From NCBI GenBank assembly GCA_002325375.1, contig DCRZ01000001.1, positions 372,001-436,000 of the forward strand: 64,000 nt of DNA, in the 5' to 3' direction. This document shows positions 50,083-58,266 of this stretch, piece by piece. The stretch comes from Rhodospirillaceae bacterium UBA1479. Lineage in GTDB: Bacteria > Pseudomonadota > Alphaproteobacteria > Rhodospirillales > Casp-alpha2. The notes under the pieces were generated by a model, which saw nothing but the letters and a program-made list of their open reading frames with translations, did no database searches and was not told the origin of the DNA. Both the position numbers and the translations under genes were made by a program. Every line of letters starts with the position of its first letter. Positions within the stretch are counted from its first letter, which is position 1.

Positions 50083-51371
50083 CGGCACCGTTGCGCTTAG
50101 GCATTGCCGGGCTTGGCACTGTCGGCGCGGGCACGGTCCGGGTCCTGGCAACCCATCGGGACGAGATTGCCCGCCGGGCCGGCCGCGCGATCGACATCAC
50201 CGCCGTTTCCGCCCGTGATCCCAACAAGGACCGCGGCGTCGATCTGTCCGGGGTGTCCTGGACCGACGATCCGATGGCGCTGGCCGCCGATCCCGCCGTG
50301 GATGTGGTGGTTGAACTGATCGGCGGCTCTGACGGGGTCGCCAAGGACCTGTGCGCGGCGGCGCTGGCCAACGGCAAGCACGTCGTCACCGCCAACAAGG
50401 CGCTGATCGCCCATCACGGTCAGGCGCTTGCCGCCGCCGCCGAGAGATCGGGTGTGGCGCTGGCCTTCGAGGCGGCCGTGGCGGGCGGCATTCCGATCCT
50501 GAAAGGGCTGCGCGAAGGGCTGGCGGCCAATGCGATTTCCCGGGTCTACGGCATCCTCAACGGGACCTGCAATTATATCCTGACCGAAATGCGCGACACC
50601 GGGCGCGAGTTCGACGACGTGCTGGCCGAAGCCCAGGCCGAGGGCTATGCCGAGGCCGACCCCAGTTTCGATATCGACGGCGTCGATGCCGCCCACAAGT
50701 TGGCGATCCTGGCGGCCTTGGCGTTCGGCACCCAGGTCGATTTCAAATCGGTCCATGTCGAGGGCATTCGCCATGTTTCGCCCGTCGATCTGGCCTTCGC
50801 CAAGGAACTGGGGTTCGGCATCAAGCTTCTGGGCATCGCCACGGAAACGGCGGCGGGGATCGAGCAGCGGGTGCATCCCTGTATGGTGCCGCTGGACGCC
50901 CCGATCAACCATGTTGACGGGGTGTTCAACGCGGTGGTCGCCGAGGGCGATTTCGTCGACCGCGTGCTGATGCAGGGCAGGGGGGCCGGCGCCGGGCCGA
51001 CGGCTTCCGCCGTGGTCGCCGACATCATCGATATTGCGCGCGGCAGCTTGGTGCCGGGATTTGCCCGTCCGGCGGCGGACCTTGCCGCGCCCCGGCCCGT
51101 GTCCATGGCGACGCACAAGGGCTGCTACTACATGCGGTTCGAGGTCGTCGACAAGCCGGGTGTGTTCGCCGGCATCGCCCAGGCATTGGGGGCGCATAAC
51201 GTGTCCATGGAATCGATCATTCAGCGCGCCCGCGATCCCGGAGAGCCCGTGCCGGTGGTGATGACCACCCACGACACCCTGGAATCGGACATGATCGACG
51301 CGGTCGCCGCCATCGCCGCCCTTGACGCCGTGGTTATGGCGCCGCGTATCATTCGCATCGAAGACCTGTAG
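50079..51371 (+). CDS. hom: homoserine dehydrogenase
   Basis: A 430-residue NAD(P)H-dependent enzyme converting aspartate semialdehyde to homoserine, the branch point to threonine and methionine. It has the Rossmann motif GIAGLGTVGAGTVRVL, KHVVTANKALIAHHG, ILNGTCNYILTEM, and YAEADPSFDIDGVDAAHKL. A C-terminal ACT domain (about residues 350-425, beginning YYMRFEVVDKPGVFAGIAQ) suggests threonine feedback. It is translationally coupled to alaC and followed 30 bases later by glpX. Confidence 0.98.
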   Translation: MTAPLRLGIAGLGTVGAGTVRVLATHRDEIARRAGRAIDITAVSARDPNKDRGVDLSGVSWTDDPMALAADPAVDVVVELIGGSDGVAKDLCAAALANGKHVVTANKALIAHHGQALAAAAERSGVALAFEAAVAGGIPILKGLREGLAANAISRVYGILNGTCNYILTEMRDTGREFDDVLAEAQAEGYAEADPSFDIDGVDAAHKLAILAALAFGTQVDFKSVHVEGIRHVSPVDLAFAKELGFGIKLLGIATETAAGIEQRVHPCMVPLDAPINHVDGVFNAVVAEGDFVDRVLMQGRGAGAGPTASAVVADIIDIARGSLVPGFARPAADLAAPRPVSMATHKGCYYMRFEVVDKPGVFAGIAQALGAHNVSMESIIQRARDPGEPVPVVMTTHDTLESDMIDAVAAIAALDAVVMAPRIIRIEDL

Positions 51372-51401
51372 TCCGAATAAAAGAATGACGAGGATCCGTC
51401 C

Positions 51402-52379
51402 GTGACCGATGCCGTGACCGACCGCAACCTGGCCCTTGAGGCCGTCCGCGTGACCGAGGCCGCCGCCGTGGCGGCCATGGCCCATCTGGGCGGCGGTGAC
51501 GAACGCGCCGCTGACGAGGCCGCCATGAAGGCGATGATGGACAGCCTGGACACCCTGATGGTGGACGGCACCGTGCGCATGGGCGAGGGCGAGGAAGGCG
51601 AGGTCGAGGATCTGTACACCGGCCAGAAGCTCGGCACCGGTGGCGCTCCCAAGGCGGATGTCGCCGTGTTGGCGCTCGAGGGCAAGTCGATCATCGCGCG
51701 CGGCGGCTACAACGCGCTGTCGGTCATCGCCCTGGCCCAGGACGGCGGGTTTCTGTCGGTTCCCAACATCTACATGGAAAAGATCGCCGTTGGCCCGGGG
51801 CTACCCCAGGATGTCGTCGATCTGGACGCCGATCCGGCGGATAACCTGGCGGCGCTCGCCAAGGCCAAGAAGGTCAAGGTGTCGGACCTTGTGGTCTGCA
51901 TGCTCGACCGGCCGCGCCACGCGCAGATCGTTACCAAGGTGCGGGAAGCGGGGGCGCGCATTCGCCTGATCCTGGACGGTGACGTGTCCGGCGTGGTCGC
52001 CACGGCCCTGCCGGGCTCGGGCGTCGATATCTTCCTGGGCAGCGGCCGGGCAACCCAGGGCGTGCTGGCCGCCGCCGCCTTGCGCGGCCTGGGCGGGCAG
52101 ATGCAGAGCCGCCTGATCGTGCGCAATGACGATGAGACGGCGCGCCTGCGCAAGGCCGGAGTTACGGACCCCCAGCACAAGTACGGGCTGACCGACATGG
52201 CCGCCGGCAACGTCACCTTCGCCGCCACCGGCGTGACCACGGGGCCCATGCTGTCGGGCGTTCAGTTCCCCCGTCGCGGCATGGCAACCACTCATTCGCT
52301 CGTCGTGCGCTCCAAGACGCTGACGCTGCGCTACATTGAAGGACACCACCATGTGTCCAAGCTCTCTCGCAGGTCCTGA
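51402..52379 (+). CDS. glpX: class II fructose-1,6-bisphosphatase
   Basis: A 325-residue GlpX-type enzyme that hydrolyses fructose-1,6-bisphosphate in gluconeogenesis. Family motifs are LALEAVRVTEAAAVAAMAHLGGGDERAADEAA (given in part as EAAAVAAMAHLGGGDE), GTVRMGEGEEGEVEDLY, LDGDVSGVVATALPGS and GSGRATQGVLAAAAL. Translation starts at GTG with a GAGGA ribosome-binding site. Its 3' end overlaps recJ by 29 bases. A second, unrelated FBPase (fbp) is at 55109. Confidence 0.97.
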   Translation: MTDAVTDRNLALEAVRVTEAAAVAAMAHLGGGDERAADEAAMKAMMDSLDTLMVDGTVRMGEGEEGEVEDLYTGQKLGTGGAPKADVAVLALEGKSIIARGGYNALSVIALAQDGGFLSVPNIYMEKIAVGPGLPQDVVDLDADPADNLAALAKAKKVKVSDLVVCMLDRPRHAQIVTKVREAGARIRLILDGDVSGVVATALPGSGVDIFLGSGRATQGVLAAAALRGLGGQMQSRLIVRNDDETARLRKAGVTDPQHKYGLTDMAAGNVTFAATGVTTGPMLSGVQFPRRGMATTHSLVVRSKTLTLRYIEGHHHVSKLSRRS

Positions 52380-54210
52380 CATCGGGACAGCGGGTCATCC
52401 GCGGCATGTTGGGGGCGAAACGGCCCGGGTTCTTGGTGTCGAGCGGTCGCTGACCGGGCGGCAGTGGCTGGAGCGGCCTGTCGATCCGCGCACCGTGCAG
52501 ACCTTCGTTCAACGCTGGGAGCTTTCCGAACTGACGGCCCGCGTGCTGGCCGGGCGCGGCATTGATGTGGAGGACGTGCCGGGGTTCCTGACGCCGACCC
52601 TGCGCGACTTGCTGCCCGACCCGGACCGCTTCCTCGACATGGGGCTGGGGGCGGAACGCCTGGCCGGCGCCATCATGCAAAACGAATGCATCGGCATCTT
52701 CGGTGACTACGATGTGGACGGGGCGACCTCGTCGGCGTTATTGAGCCGTTTCGTGCGCGCCGTGGGGGGACGCACGGCGGTTCATATCCCCGACCGGATC
52801 AAGGAAGGCTATGGCCCCAACACGGCGGCTATCCTGGGGCTGAAGGACGCCCATGGGGCCTCCGTGGTGGTCACGGTGGATTGCGGCACGCTGGCCTTCG
52901 AGCCCCTGGCCGCCGCCCGCGACGCCGGCATCGACGTGGTCGTGGTTGACCACCACACGGCCGAGGCCGATCTGCCCAAGGCCGAGGCCGTCATCAACCC
53001 CAACCGCCTGGACGAGACGGCCGGATACGGTCAATTGGCCGCCGTGGGCGTGACGTTCCTTTTGGTCGTCGCCATAAACCGGGTGCTGCGCGGGGCGGGC
53101 TGGTACACGTCGCGGCCGGAGCCGGATTTGCTGCAATGGCTCGACATGGTCGCCCTGGGCACGGTCTGTGACGTGGTGCCTTTGACCGGAATTAACCGTG
53201 CTTTGGTTACGCAAGGCATGAAAGTCATGGCCGGGCGGCGAAATTTGGGCCTGCGGGCCTTGGCCGACGTGGCCGGGGTTGACGAGGCGCCGACCGCCTA
53301 TCACCTGGGATTCGTCATGGGCCCCCGGGTCAACGCGGGCGGGCGGGTCGGCGAATCGGACCTGGGATACCGGCTGATGACCACGGAGCACGAGGACGAG
53401 GCCTGGCATCTGGCGCGCAAGCTCGATGCCTTCAACCGCGACCGCCAGACCATCGAGGGCGCGGTGCTGCAGGGCGCCATGGCGCAGCTTGAGGACGCCG
53501 GCGGCGGCAGCGCCAACGCCATGGGGGCCGTGGCCCTGGCCCATGGCGACGGCTGGCACCCGGGGGTCATCGGCATCGTCGCGAGCCGCCTGAAGGAGCG
53601 CTACAACCGGCCGGCCTGCGTCATTGCGTTTAACGGCGGGGACGGTGATCTCGGCGTCGGTTCGGGCCGTTCGGTCAAGGGCGTGGACTTAGGCGCCGCC
53701 ATCATCGCCGCGCGGCAGGCGGGCCTGATCGTCAAGGGTGGCGGTCATGCCATGGCGGCGGGGTTCACCGTGGCGCGCGACCGTCTGGCGGCGTTCCGGG
53801 CCTTTCTGGATGACCGGGTGGCGGCCTATGTGGCCGAGGGCGGCATCCTGCCGACGCTCTATCTGGACGGCGGTCTCCGTCCCGACGGGGCGACCGAGGC
53901 CCTGGTCGAGGAAATCGCCCTGTTGGGCCCTTTCGGGGCCGGCAATCCGGAACCGCGCTTCGTCATGCCGCATGTGCGCCTGACCTATGCCGACCGGGTC
54001 GGCGAGAATCATGTGAAGTGTTCTGTCGCGAAAGACGGCCGGGGGGCGCTTGAAGGCATTGCATTTCGGGCGCTTGATTCCGATTTGGGACCGGCTTTGC
54101 TGAATCATGACGGACGTCTGATGCACCTCGCGGGACGCCTGCGTTTCAACAACTGGAACGGCCGAACCACGGTACAATTCCAGATCGAGGACGCCCAGCC
54201 GGCGGGCTGA
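52351..54210 (+). CDS. recJ: single-stranded-DNA-specific exonuclease RecJ
   Basis: A 619-residue 5'-3' exonuclease for recombination and mismatch repair. It has the DHH-family motifs DYDVDG (119-124), VDCGT, DHH (200-202, in VVVDHHTAEAD), and the DHHA1 domain motif GGGHAMAAGFTV, then an OB-like C-terminal domain. The ATG chosen has GAAGGA seven bases upstream; an in-frame TTG at 52336 is weaker. It is the last protein-coding gene of the alaC-hom-glpX-recJ run before tRNA-Glu. Confidence 0.97.
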   Translation: MCPSSLAGPDIGTAGHPRHVGGETARVLGVERSLTGRQWLERPVDPRTVQTFVQRWELSELTARVLAGRGIDVEDVPGFLTPTLRDLLPDPDRFLDMGLGAERLAGAIMQNECIGIFGDYDVDGATSSALLSRFVRAVGGRTAVHIPDRIKEGYGPNTAAILGLKDAHGASVVVTVDCGTLAFEPLAAARDAGIDVVVVDHHTAEADLPKAEAVINPNRLDETAGYGQLAAVGVTFLLVVAINRVLRGAGWYTSRPEPDLLQWLDMVALGTVCDVVPLTGINRALVTQGMKVMAGRRNLGLRALADVAGVDEAPTAYHLGFVMGPRVNAGGRVGESDLGYRLMTTEHEDEAWHLARKLDAFNRDRQTIEGAVLQGAMAQLEDAGGGSANAMGAVALAHGDGWHPGVIGIVASRLKERYNRPACVIAFNGGDGDLGVGSGRSVKGVDLGAAIIAARQAGLIVKGGGHAMAAGFTVARDRLAAFRAFLDDRVAAYVAEGGILPTLYLDGGLRPDGATEALVEEIALLGPFGAGNPEPRFVMPHVRLTYADRVGENHVKCSVAKDGRGALEGIAFRALDSDLGPALLNHDGRLMHLAGRLRFNNWNGRTTVQFQIEDAQPAG

Positions 54211-54289
54211 TGTCGATTATTGAAAAAGTCCCCTTGATTTTGCGTCTTGGGCCGTATACCAAGTGCGCCTTCGGGCCATGGGCCACTGC

Positions 54290-54367
54290 GTCCCCATCGT
54301 CTAGCCCGGCCTAGGACACCTCCCTTTCACGGAGGAGACAGGGGTTCGAATCCCCTTGGGGACGCCA
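54290..54367 (+). tRNA. tRNA-Glu (anticodon TTC)
   Basis: A full cloverleaf: acceptor GTCCCCA with TGGGGAC, anticodon stem CCTCC with GGAGG enclosing CTTTCAC (anticodon TTC, decoding GAA/GAG), T arm GGGG-TTCGAAT-CCCC, discriminator G and encoded CCA. A TATACC -10-like element lies at 54255-54260, 29 bases before the first base, with a TTGATT hexamer 15 bp upstream of it. Confidence 0.97.
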
Positions 54368-54481
54368 ATTTTCTGTAGATAAATCCGACACGTAATTCAT
54401 TGCACCGGACCCGGTTTCCGGTTGCAATGGCGTGTGGGAAGAGGCACCGCGGATTTTTGCGGTGATTTGGGAGTGGGTTTT

Positions 54482-55003
54482 GTGAGCGACGCGTTCAGCG
54501 CCGAGGAGCTACTCGTCGATCCGTCGACGTTTACGGGCGACTTTGCCTGGCTTCACGGCTATTGGGCAGCGCGCGCGGGGGCGAACGGCATGCCCGCCTG
54601 GGCCGATATCCGGCTTGTCGAATTTCCCGCCACGATTTTGCCCTGGCTGGTCGTCATGGATGTGGTCGCGGACCACCGCAGCTTCGTGTTCCGCTATTGG
54701 GGGACGGAGCGCACCAACCTGCAGGGTGTGGACATGACCGGCAAGTCGGTGAAGGAATTAAAAATTCCGGGCCTGGCCAGTGCCATGCTGCACCAGAACG
54801 AACGCGCCGTGGCGGCGCGCGCCCCCATTCTCTACCTCAACCGCTTCACAGCCCCCTCGGGCCGGACCGTGCAGTACGAGGCGCTTCGCCTACCGGTCAC
54901 GGACGGCGGGGAGCGTGTGGGAAAGGTGCTGGCCCTCAGCCGCTATATCGAGGATAAGGAGGCCACCTTTCCGGATGATGATGAGGGGCCTCAGCCCGTT
55001 TGA
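54482..55003 (+). CDS. PAS-domain protein of the alphaproteobacterial PAS_5-like type
   Basis: A 173-residue cytosolic protein forming a single PAS-like sensor fold: DFAWLHGYWAARAGANGMPAW (in parts), VEFPATILPWLVVMDVV, FVFRYWGTERTNLQGVDMTGK, and the closing strands YEALRLPVTDGGERVGKVLAL. No kinase, cyclase or DNA-binding module is attached, so it is either a stand-alone sensor or a partner subunit. The GTG start has a GGGAG element; ATG codons upstream are in non-conserved sequence. It lies between tRNA-Glu and fbp. Confidence 0.82.
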   Translation: MSDAFSAEELLVDPSTFTGDFAWLHGYWAARAGANGMPAWADIRLVEFPATILPWLVVMDVVADHRSFVFRYWGTERTNLQGVDMTGKSVKELKIPGLASAMLHQNERAVAARAPILYLNRFTAPSGRTVQYEALRLPVTDGGERVGKVLALSRYIEDKEATFPDDDEGPQPV

Positions 55004-55108
55004 ACGGCCCGGTTCGACAGGGCAAAATCCCTGGTATCGGCGGCGGGGGTCTGGCATATGTTCATAGCCGGCCGGCTCCCCAATAATGAAACAACCAAGA
55101 GGGATACA

Positions 55109-56170
55109 ATGGGTAGCGAAAGACTGACACTCGCCCATTTCCTGTACGAAGACGTCCGTAACGAACCGAAGGCGACGGGCGAGCTTGCCTCGCTGATCAA
55201 CGACATCGCGGCGGCCTGCAAGGCCGTGGCCAGTCTGGTCAATCACGGCGATCTCGCGGGCAACCTGGGTGGGGCCGTCGGTCAGAACATTCAGGACGAG
55301 ACCCAGAAGGAATTGGACGTTCTGGCCAATGACACCTTCCTCGCCTGGACCCGCCGCGGCGGGCAGTTGACGGCCCTGGCGTCCGAGGAATTGGAAGATC
55401 CCTACATCATCCCGATGGACGAGCCGCGCGGCAAATACCTTCTGGTATTCGATCCGCTGGACGGGTCGTCCAACATCGAAATCAACGGTCCCGTGGGCAC
55501 CATCTTCTCCATCCTGCGCTCACCCGATCCGACGCGTCTGGCGACCAAGGAAGATTTCCTGCAGCCCGGGCGCAACCAGATCGCCGCCGGTTACGTTCTG
55601 TATTCCGCATCCACGACCATGCTGCTGACGCTTGAGGGCAAAGGGGTCTCCAAGTTTACCCTGGACCCCAACGTCGGCGAATTCGTGCTGGTCGAGCGCG
55701 ACATCCAGGTGCCGGAAAAAGCCAAGGAATTCGCCATCAACGCGTCGAATCAGCGGTTCTGGGACGCACCGGTTGCGCGTTACGTCGGGGAATGTCTGGC
55801 GGGCAAAACCGGCCCCCGCGGCCGTGATTTCAACATGCGCTGGGTCGCGGCCATGGTCGCCGACGTGCACCGCGCGATTTCGCGGGGCGGGGTATTCATG
55901 TACCCGGTCGACGAGAAATGCCGGGAAAAGGGTGGGCGCCTGCGCCTGTTGTACGAAGCCTCGCCCATGGCCATGATCATCGAACATGCCGGCGGGCGGG
56001 CAACCACGGGACAGTGCCCGATTCTCGACGTTCAGCCGACGGACATCCATCAGCGCATCCCGGTGATGATGGGCTCGGCCGAGGAAGTTGAAATTCTCGA
56101 GCGCTATCACGCCGAGGCGGAAGCAGACGCCACCGCCGTTCCCGCCAGCCGCGCCGGCGCGGCGGAGTAG
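55109..56170 (+). CDS. fbp: class I fructose-1,6-bisphosphatase
   Basis: A 353-residue FBPase I. The metal- and substrate-binding signature VFDPLDGSSNIEIN is at 114-124, with AVGQNIQDETQKELD, YVLYSASTTMLLTL, and RLRLLYEASPMAMIIEHAGG. It acts in gluconeogenesis and, in autotrophs, the Calvin cycle; no other Calvin-cycle gene is nearby. The ATG has AGAGGG ahead; an earlier in-frame ATG (55058) would add a non-conserved extension. The Ala-rich C terminus is slightly long. It is followed by a short hairpin shared with the convergent gene. Confidence 0.97.
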   Translation: MGSERLTLAHFLYEDVRNEPKATGELASLINDIAAACKAVASLVNHGDLAGNLGGAVGQNIQDETQKELDVLANDTFLAWTRRGGQLTALASEELEDPYIIPMDEPRGKYLLVFDPLDGSSNIEINGPVGTIFSILRSPDPTRLATKEDFLQPGRNQIAAGYVLYSASTTMLLTLEGKGVSKFTLDPNVGEFVLVERDIQVPEKAKEFAINASNQRFWDAPVARYVGECLAGKTGPRGRDFNMRWVAAMVADVHRAISRGGVFMYPVDEKCREKGGRLRLLYEASPMAMIIEHAGGRATTGQCPILDVQPTDIHQRIPVMMGSAEEVEILERYHAEAEADATAVPASRAGAAE

Positions 56171-56174
56171 CCGG

Positions 56175-56193
56175 TCCCCCTAACGCCGGGGGA
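56175..56193. terminator. short GC hairpin between convergent genes
   Basis: TCCCCC and GGGGGA around TAACGCC, in the 23-base gap between fbp and the convergent His-rich gene. No T-run on either strand, so terminator activity is uncertain. Confidence 0.35.
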
Positions 56194-56580
56194 TCAGAAC
56201 TCGTCCTTCACCTGATTGATCAGCTGATGCAGGCCGGCCGCCGGCTTGGGCTGTTCGTGCTGTCTGCCATGGACCTGGGCGTAATATTCCAGCATGTGGT
56301 GAAATTCTTCGGTGATATGGCCCTCGGCGATGGCTTCCGGGTCCGTATGCTGGGCGACGAAGGCGGAAAAGTTGGCCGCCGCGTGGCGCAGGCCTTCGGC
56401 GATGACCTCGGGCTGCAGGCCGCTTTCCAGGCGCGTGTTGGCGACATTGATGATCTGGTTGGCGATTTGCACGCTGAGCGTATGGTCGTCGTCGCCATGG
56501 TCATGGCTGTGGTCATGGCCGCAATCGGGGCCGTGGACATGCCCGTGATGGTGATGATCGTGATCGTCGTGGTTGGCCAT
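56194..56580 (-). CDS. His/Asp-rich N-terminal tail fused to a DUF3144-like domain
   Basis: A 128-residue cytosolic protein. The first 33 residues are dominated by His and Asp (HDDHDHHHHGHVHG, then HDHSHDHGDDDH) with one Cys, a typical metal-binding tail as seen in metallochaperones such as SlyD or CobW-like proteins. The remainder (LSVQIANQIINVANTRLESG, RHAAANFSAFVAQHTDP, EEFHHMLEYYAQVH) resembles, from memory, the DUF3144 helical domain. The function is unknown; Ni, Zn or Co storage or delivery is an inference from the tail only. Confidence 0.8.
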   Translation of the reverse strand: MANHDDHDHHHHGHVHGPDCGHDHSHDHGDDDHTLSVQIANQIINVANTRLESGLQPEVIAEGLRHAAANFSAFVAQHTDPEAIAEGHITEEFHHMLEYYAQVHGRQHEQPKPAAGLHQLINQVKDEF

Positions 56581-56763
56581 GGCCCTTGTCCCTTCGTCTG
56601 TGGCGCGGCGTCGCGTCTTGGCGCCTGCTATAGCACATCACCGGGGGCGCTGGCACGCCGATCCGCATGATCGGCCTGTCCCCGGTTCATATTGCAATGT
56701 GCTGAACTTAGGCGGTACCTTCGACACAATGAAACGCGCACCGAAACGGGCGAGGAAACAGGC

Positions 56764-57696
56764 ATGAGCGCGGACACCGGATCCTACCGGCTGATTACCC
56801 GGCCCGATTTCGACGGCGTCGTCTGCGGCGCGTTGTTCATGGAGCAGGACATGATCGACTCGGTCATGTTCGCCCATCCCCGCGACATGCAGCACGGCAA
56901 GATCGAGGTCTCCCGCGAGGATATCACCACCAACCTGCCCTACGTGCCGGGCGTGCATCTGTGTTTCGACCATCACGTGTCCGAATCGGAACGCGTCGGC
57001 CCCATGGAAAACCACATCATCGATCCCAAGGCGCCCTCGGCGGCGCGGGTGGTCTATGACCATTACGGCGGCAAGGACACCTTTCCCCTGGTCGACCCGG
57101 CCCTGATCGACGCCGTCGACAAGGCCGACGCGGCCCAGTTCACGGAAGAGGAAATCCTCGCCCCCGATGGCTACACGCTGCTCAACTTCATCCTCGACGG
57201 GCGCACGGGGTTGTCGCGCCTGCGCGATTTCGCGATTTCCGAAGAACAGTTGATGATCGACATGATGACCTATTGCCGCCATCACCCGGTCGAGGAAATC
57301 CTGCAGATCCCCGACGTGGCGGAACGTGTACGCACCTACATCCTGAACGAGGAATTCGCCGAGCTGCAGATCAAGCGCTGCGCCGAGGTCACGGACAACG
57401 TGGTCAAGGTCGACCTGCGCGGCGAGGACACGCTCTATACGGTCAACCGCTTCCTGGTCTACGCGCTCTATCCGGAATGCGATATCTCGGTCCATCTCAC
57501 CAACCTGGCGGACCGCGGCCTGGTCGAGATCGCCGTCGGCAAGTCGATCCTCGACCGCGGCAACAAGACCAACGTCGGATCGATGCTGCTGCAGTACGGC
57601 GGCGGCGGCCATGCCGCCGTGGGCACCTGCCAGGTCGCCCCGGACGACGCCGACCGCGTCGCCCAGGAAATCGTCGCCGCCGTGCGCGGCAAGTAA
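56764..57696 (+). CDS. DHH/DHHA1-family phosphoesterase, exopolyphosphatase-like
   Basis: A 310-residue metal-dependent phosphoesterase. It has the DHH motifs: DFDG at 15-18, an acidic residue in motif II, and DHH at 69-71 (CFDHHVSESE), with the C-terminal DHHA1 glycine-histidine motif YGGGGHAAVGTC near 286-297. Relatives are exopolyphosphatase-like and NrnA/cyclic-di-AMP phosphodiesterase-like enzymes; which activity applies cannot be told. The start chosen follows a short A/G-rich element; upstream in-frame sequence is not conserved-looking. It is unrelated to recJ except by superfamily. Confidence 0.88.
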   Translation: MSADTGSYRLITRPDFDGVVCGALFMEQDMIDSVMFAHPRDMQHGKIEVSREDITTNLPYVPGVHLCFDHHVSESERVGPMENHIIDPKAPSAARVVYDHYGGKDTFPLVDPALIDAVDKADAAQFTEEEILAPDGYTLLNFILDGRTGLSRLRDFAISEEQLMIDMMTYCRHHPVEEILQIPDVAERVRTYILNEEFAELQIKRCAEVTDNVVKVDLRGEDTLYTVNRFLVYALYPECDISVHLTNLADRGLVEIAVGKSILDRGNKTNVGSMLLQYGGGGHAAVGTCQVAPDDADRVAQEIVAAVRGK

Positions 57697-57741
57697 TCCA
57701 ACTCAGTCACCGTCAAGAATCAGAAACGTTAGGGAGTTCCC

Positions 57742-58146
57742 ATGACCGCGCCGTTCCAGATCGACCGCATCGACCATTTCGTCCTCACCGTCGCCGACGT
57801 GGACAAGACCTGTGCGTTTTACGGAAAGGCGCTGGGCATGACGCGGGAAGACTTCGAAGCCCGGCCCGGCGACATTCGCTCGGCGCTGATCTTCGGGCGC
57901 AACAAGATCAACCTGCACCCGTTCCCGAGCCCCTACGAGCCCAAGGGCGTCAATCCGGTGACCGGGGCGGGGGACTTCTGCCTGATCACGGAAACCCCCA
58001 TCGCCGACGTCATGGCGCATCTGGAAAGCGTCGGCGTTGAGATCGAGGTCAAGCCGTCCAAGCGCACGGGTGCCCTGGGGGAATTGAACTCCATCTACTT
58101 CCGCGACCCGGACGGCAATTTGGTGGAAGTTTCCAACTACGTCTAA
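57742..58146 (+). CDS. VOC-family (glyoxalase/dioxygenase-fold) protein
   Basis: A 134-residue single-domain vicinal oxygen chelate protein. The metal-binding side chains appear as His in IDHFVLTVADVDKT, His in INLHPFPSPYEP, and Glu in GNLVEVSNYV. YFRDPDGNLVEV is a common VOC ending. The family includes fosfomycin-resistance and ring-cleavage proteins; the substrate here is unknown. It is 45 bases downstream of the phosphoesterase gene. Confidence 0.9.
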   Translation: MTAPFQIDRIDHFVLTVADVDKTCAFYGKALGMTREDFEARPGDIRSALIFGRNKINLHPFPSPYEPKGVNPVTGAGDFCLITETPIADVMAHLESVGVEIEVKPSKRTGALGELNSIYFRDPDGNLVEVSNYV

Positions 58147-58171
58147 GCGGACTCTGTCGCGCAACCCTGAT

Positions 58172-58236
58172 CGTCATGGCCGGGCATGATCTGGCCATCC
58201 AGGCATGGACCCCCGGGGCAAGCCCGGGGGTGACGG
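58172..58236. repeat. dispersed-type GC-rich palindromic intergenic repeat
   Basis: Two adjacent stems in the convergent gap between the VOC gene and metY: ATGGCC...GGCCAT (58176-58198) and a perfect 9-bp ACCCCCGGG-GCAAG-CCCGGGGGT (58209-58231). The wording (TCATGGCCGGG... CCATCCAGGCATGGACCCCC... GTGACG) is, from memory, that of repeats scattered through Rhodospirillales-type genomes. There is a single copy in this window. It may also act as a bidirectional terminator. Confidence 0.6.
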
Positions 58237-58266
58237 GTGGGGTGTGGTCAGCAGGGGCGGATAAAC

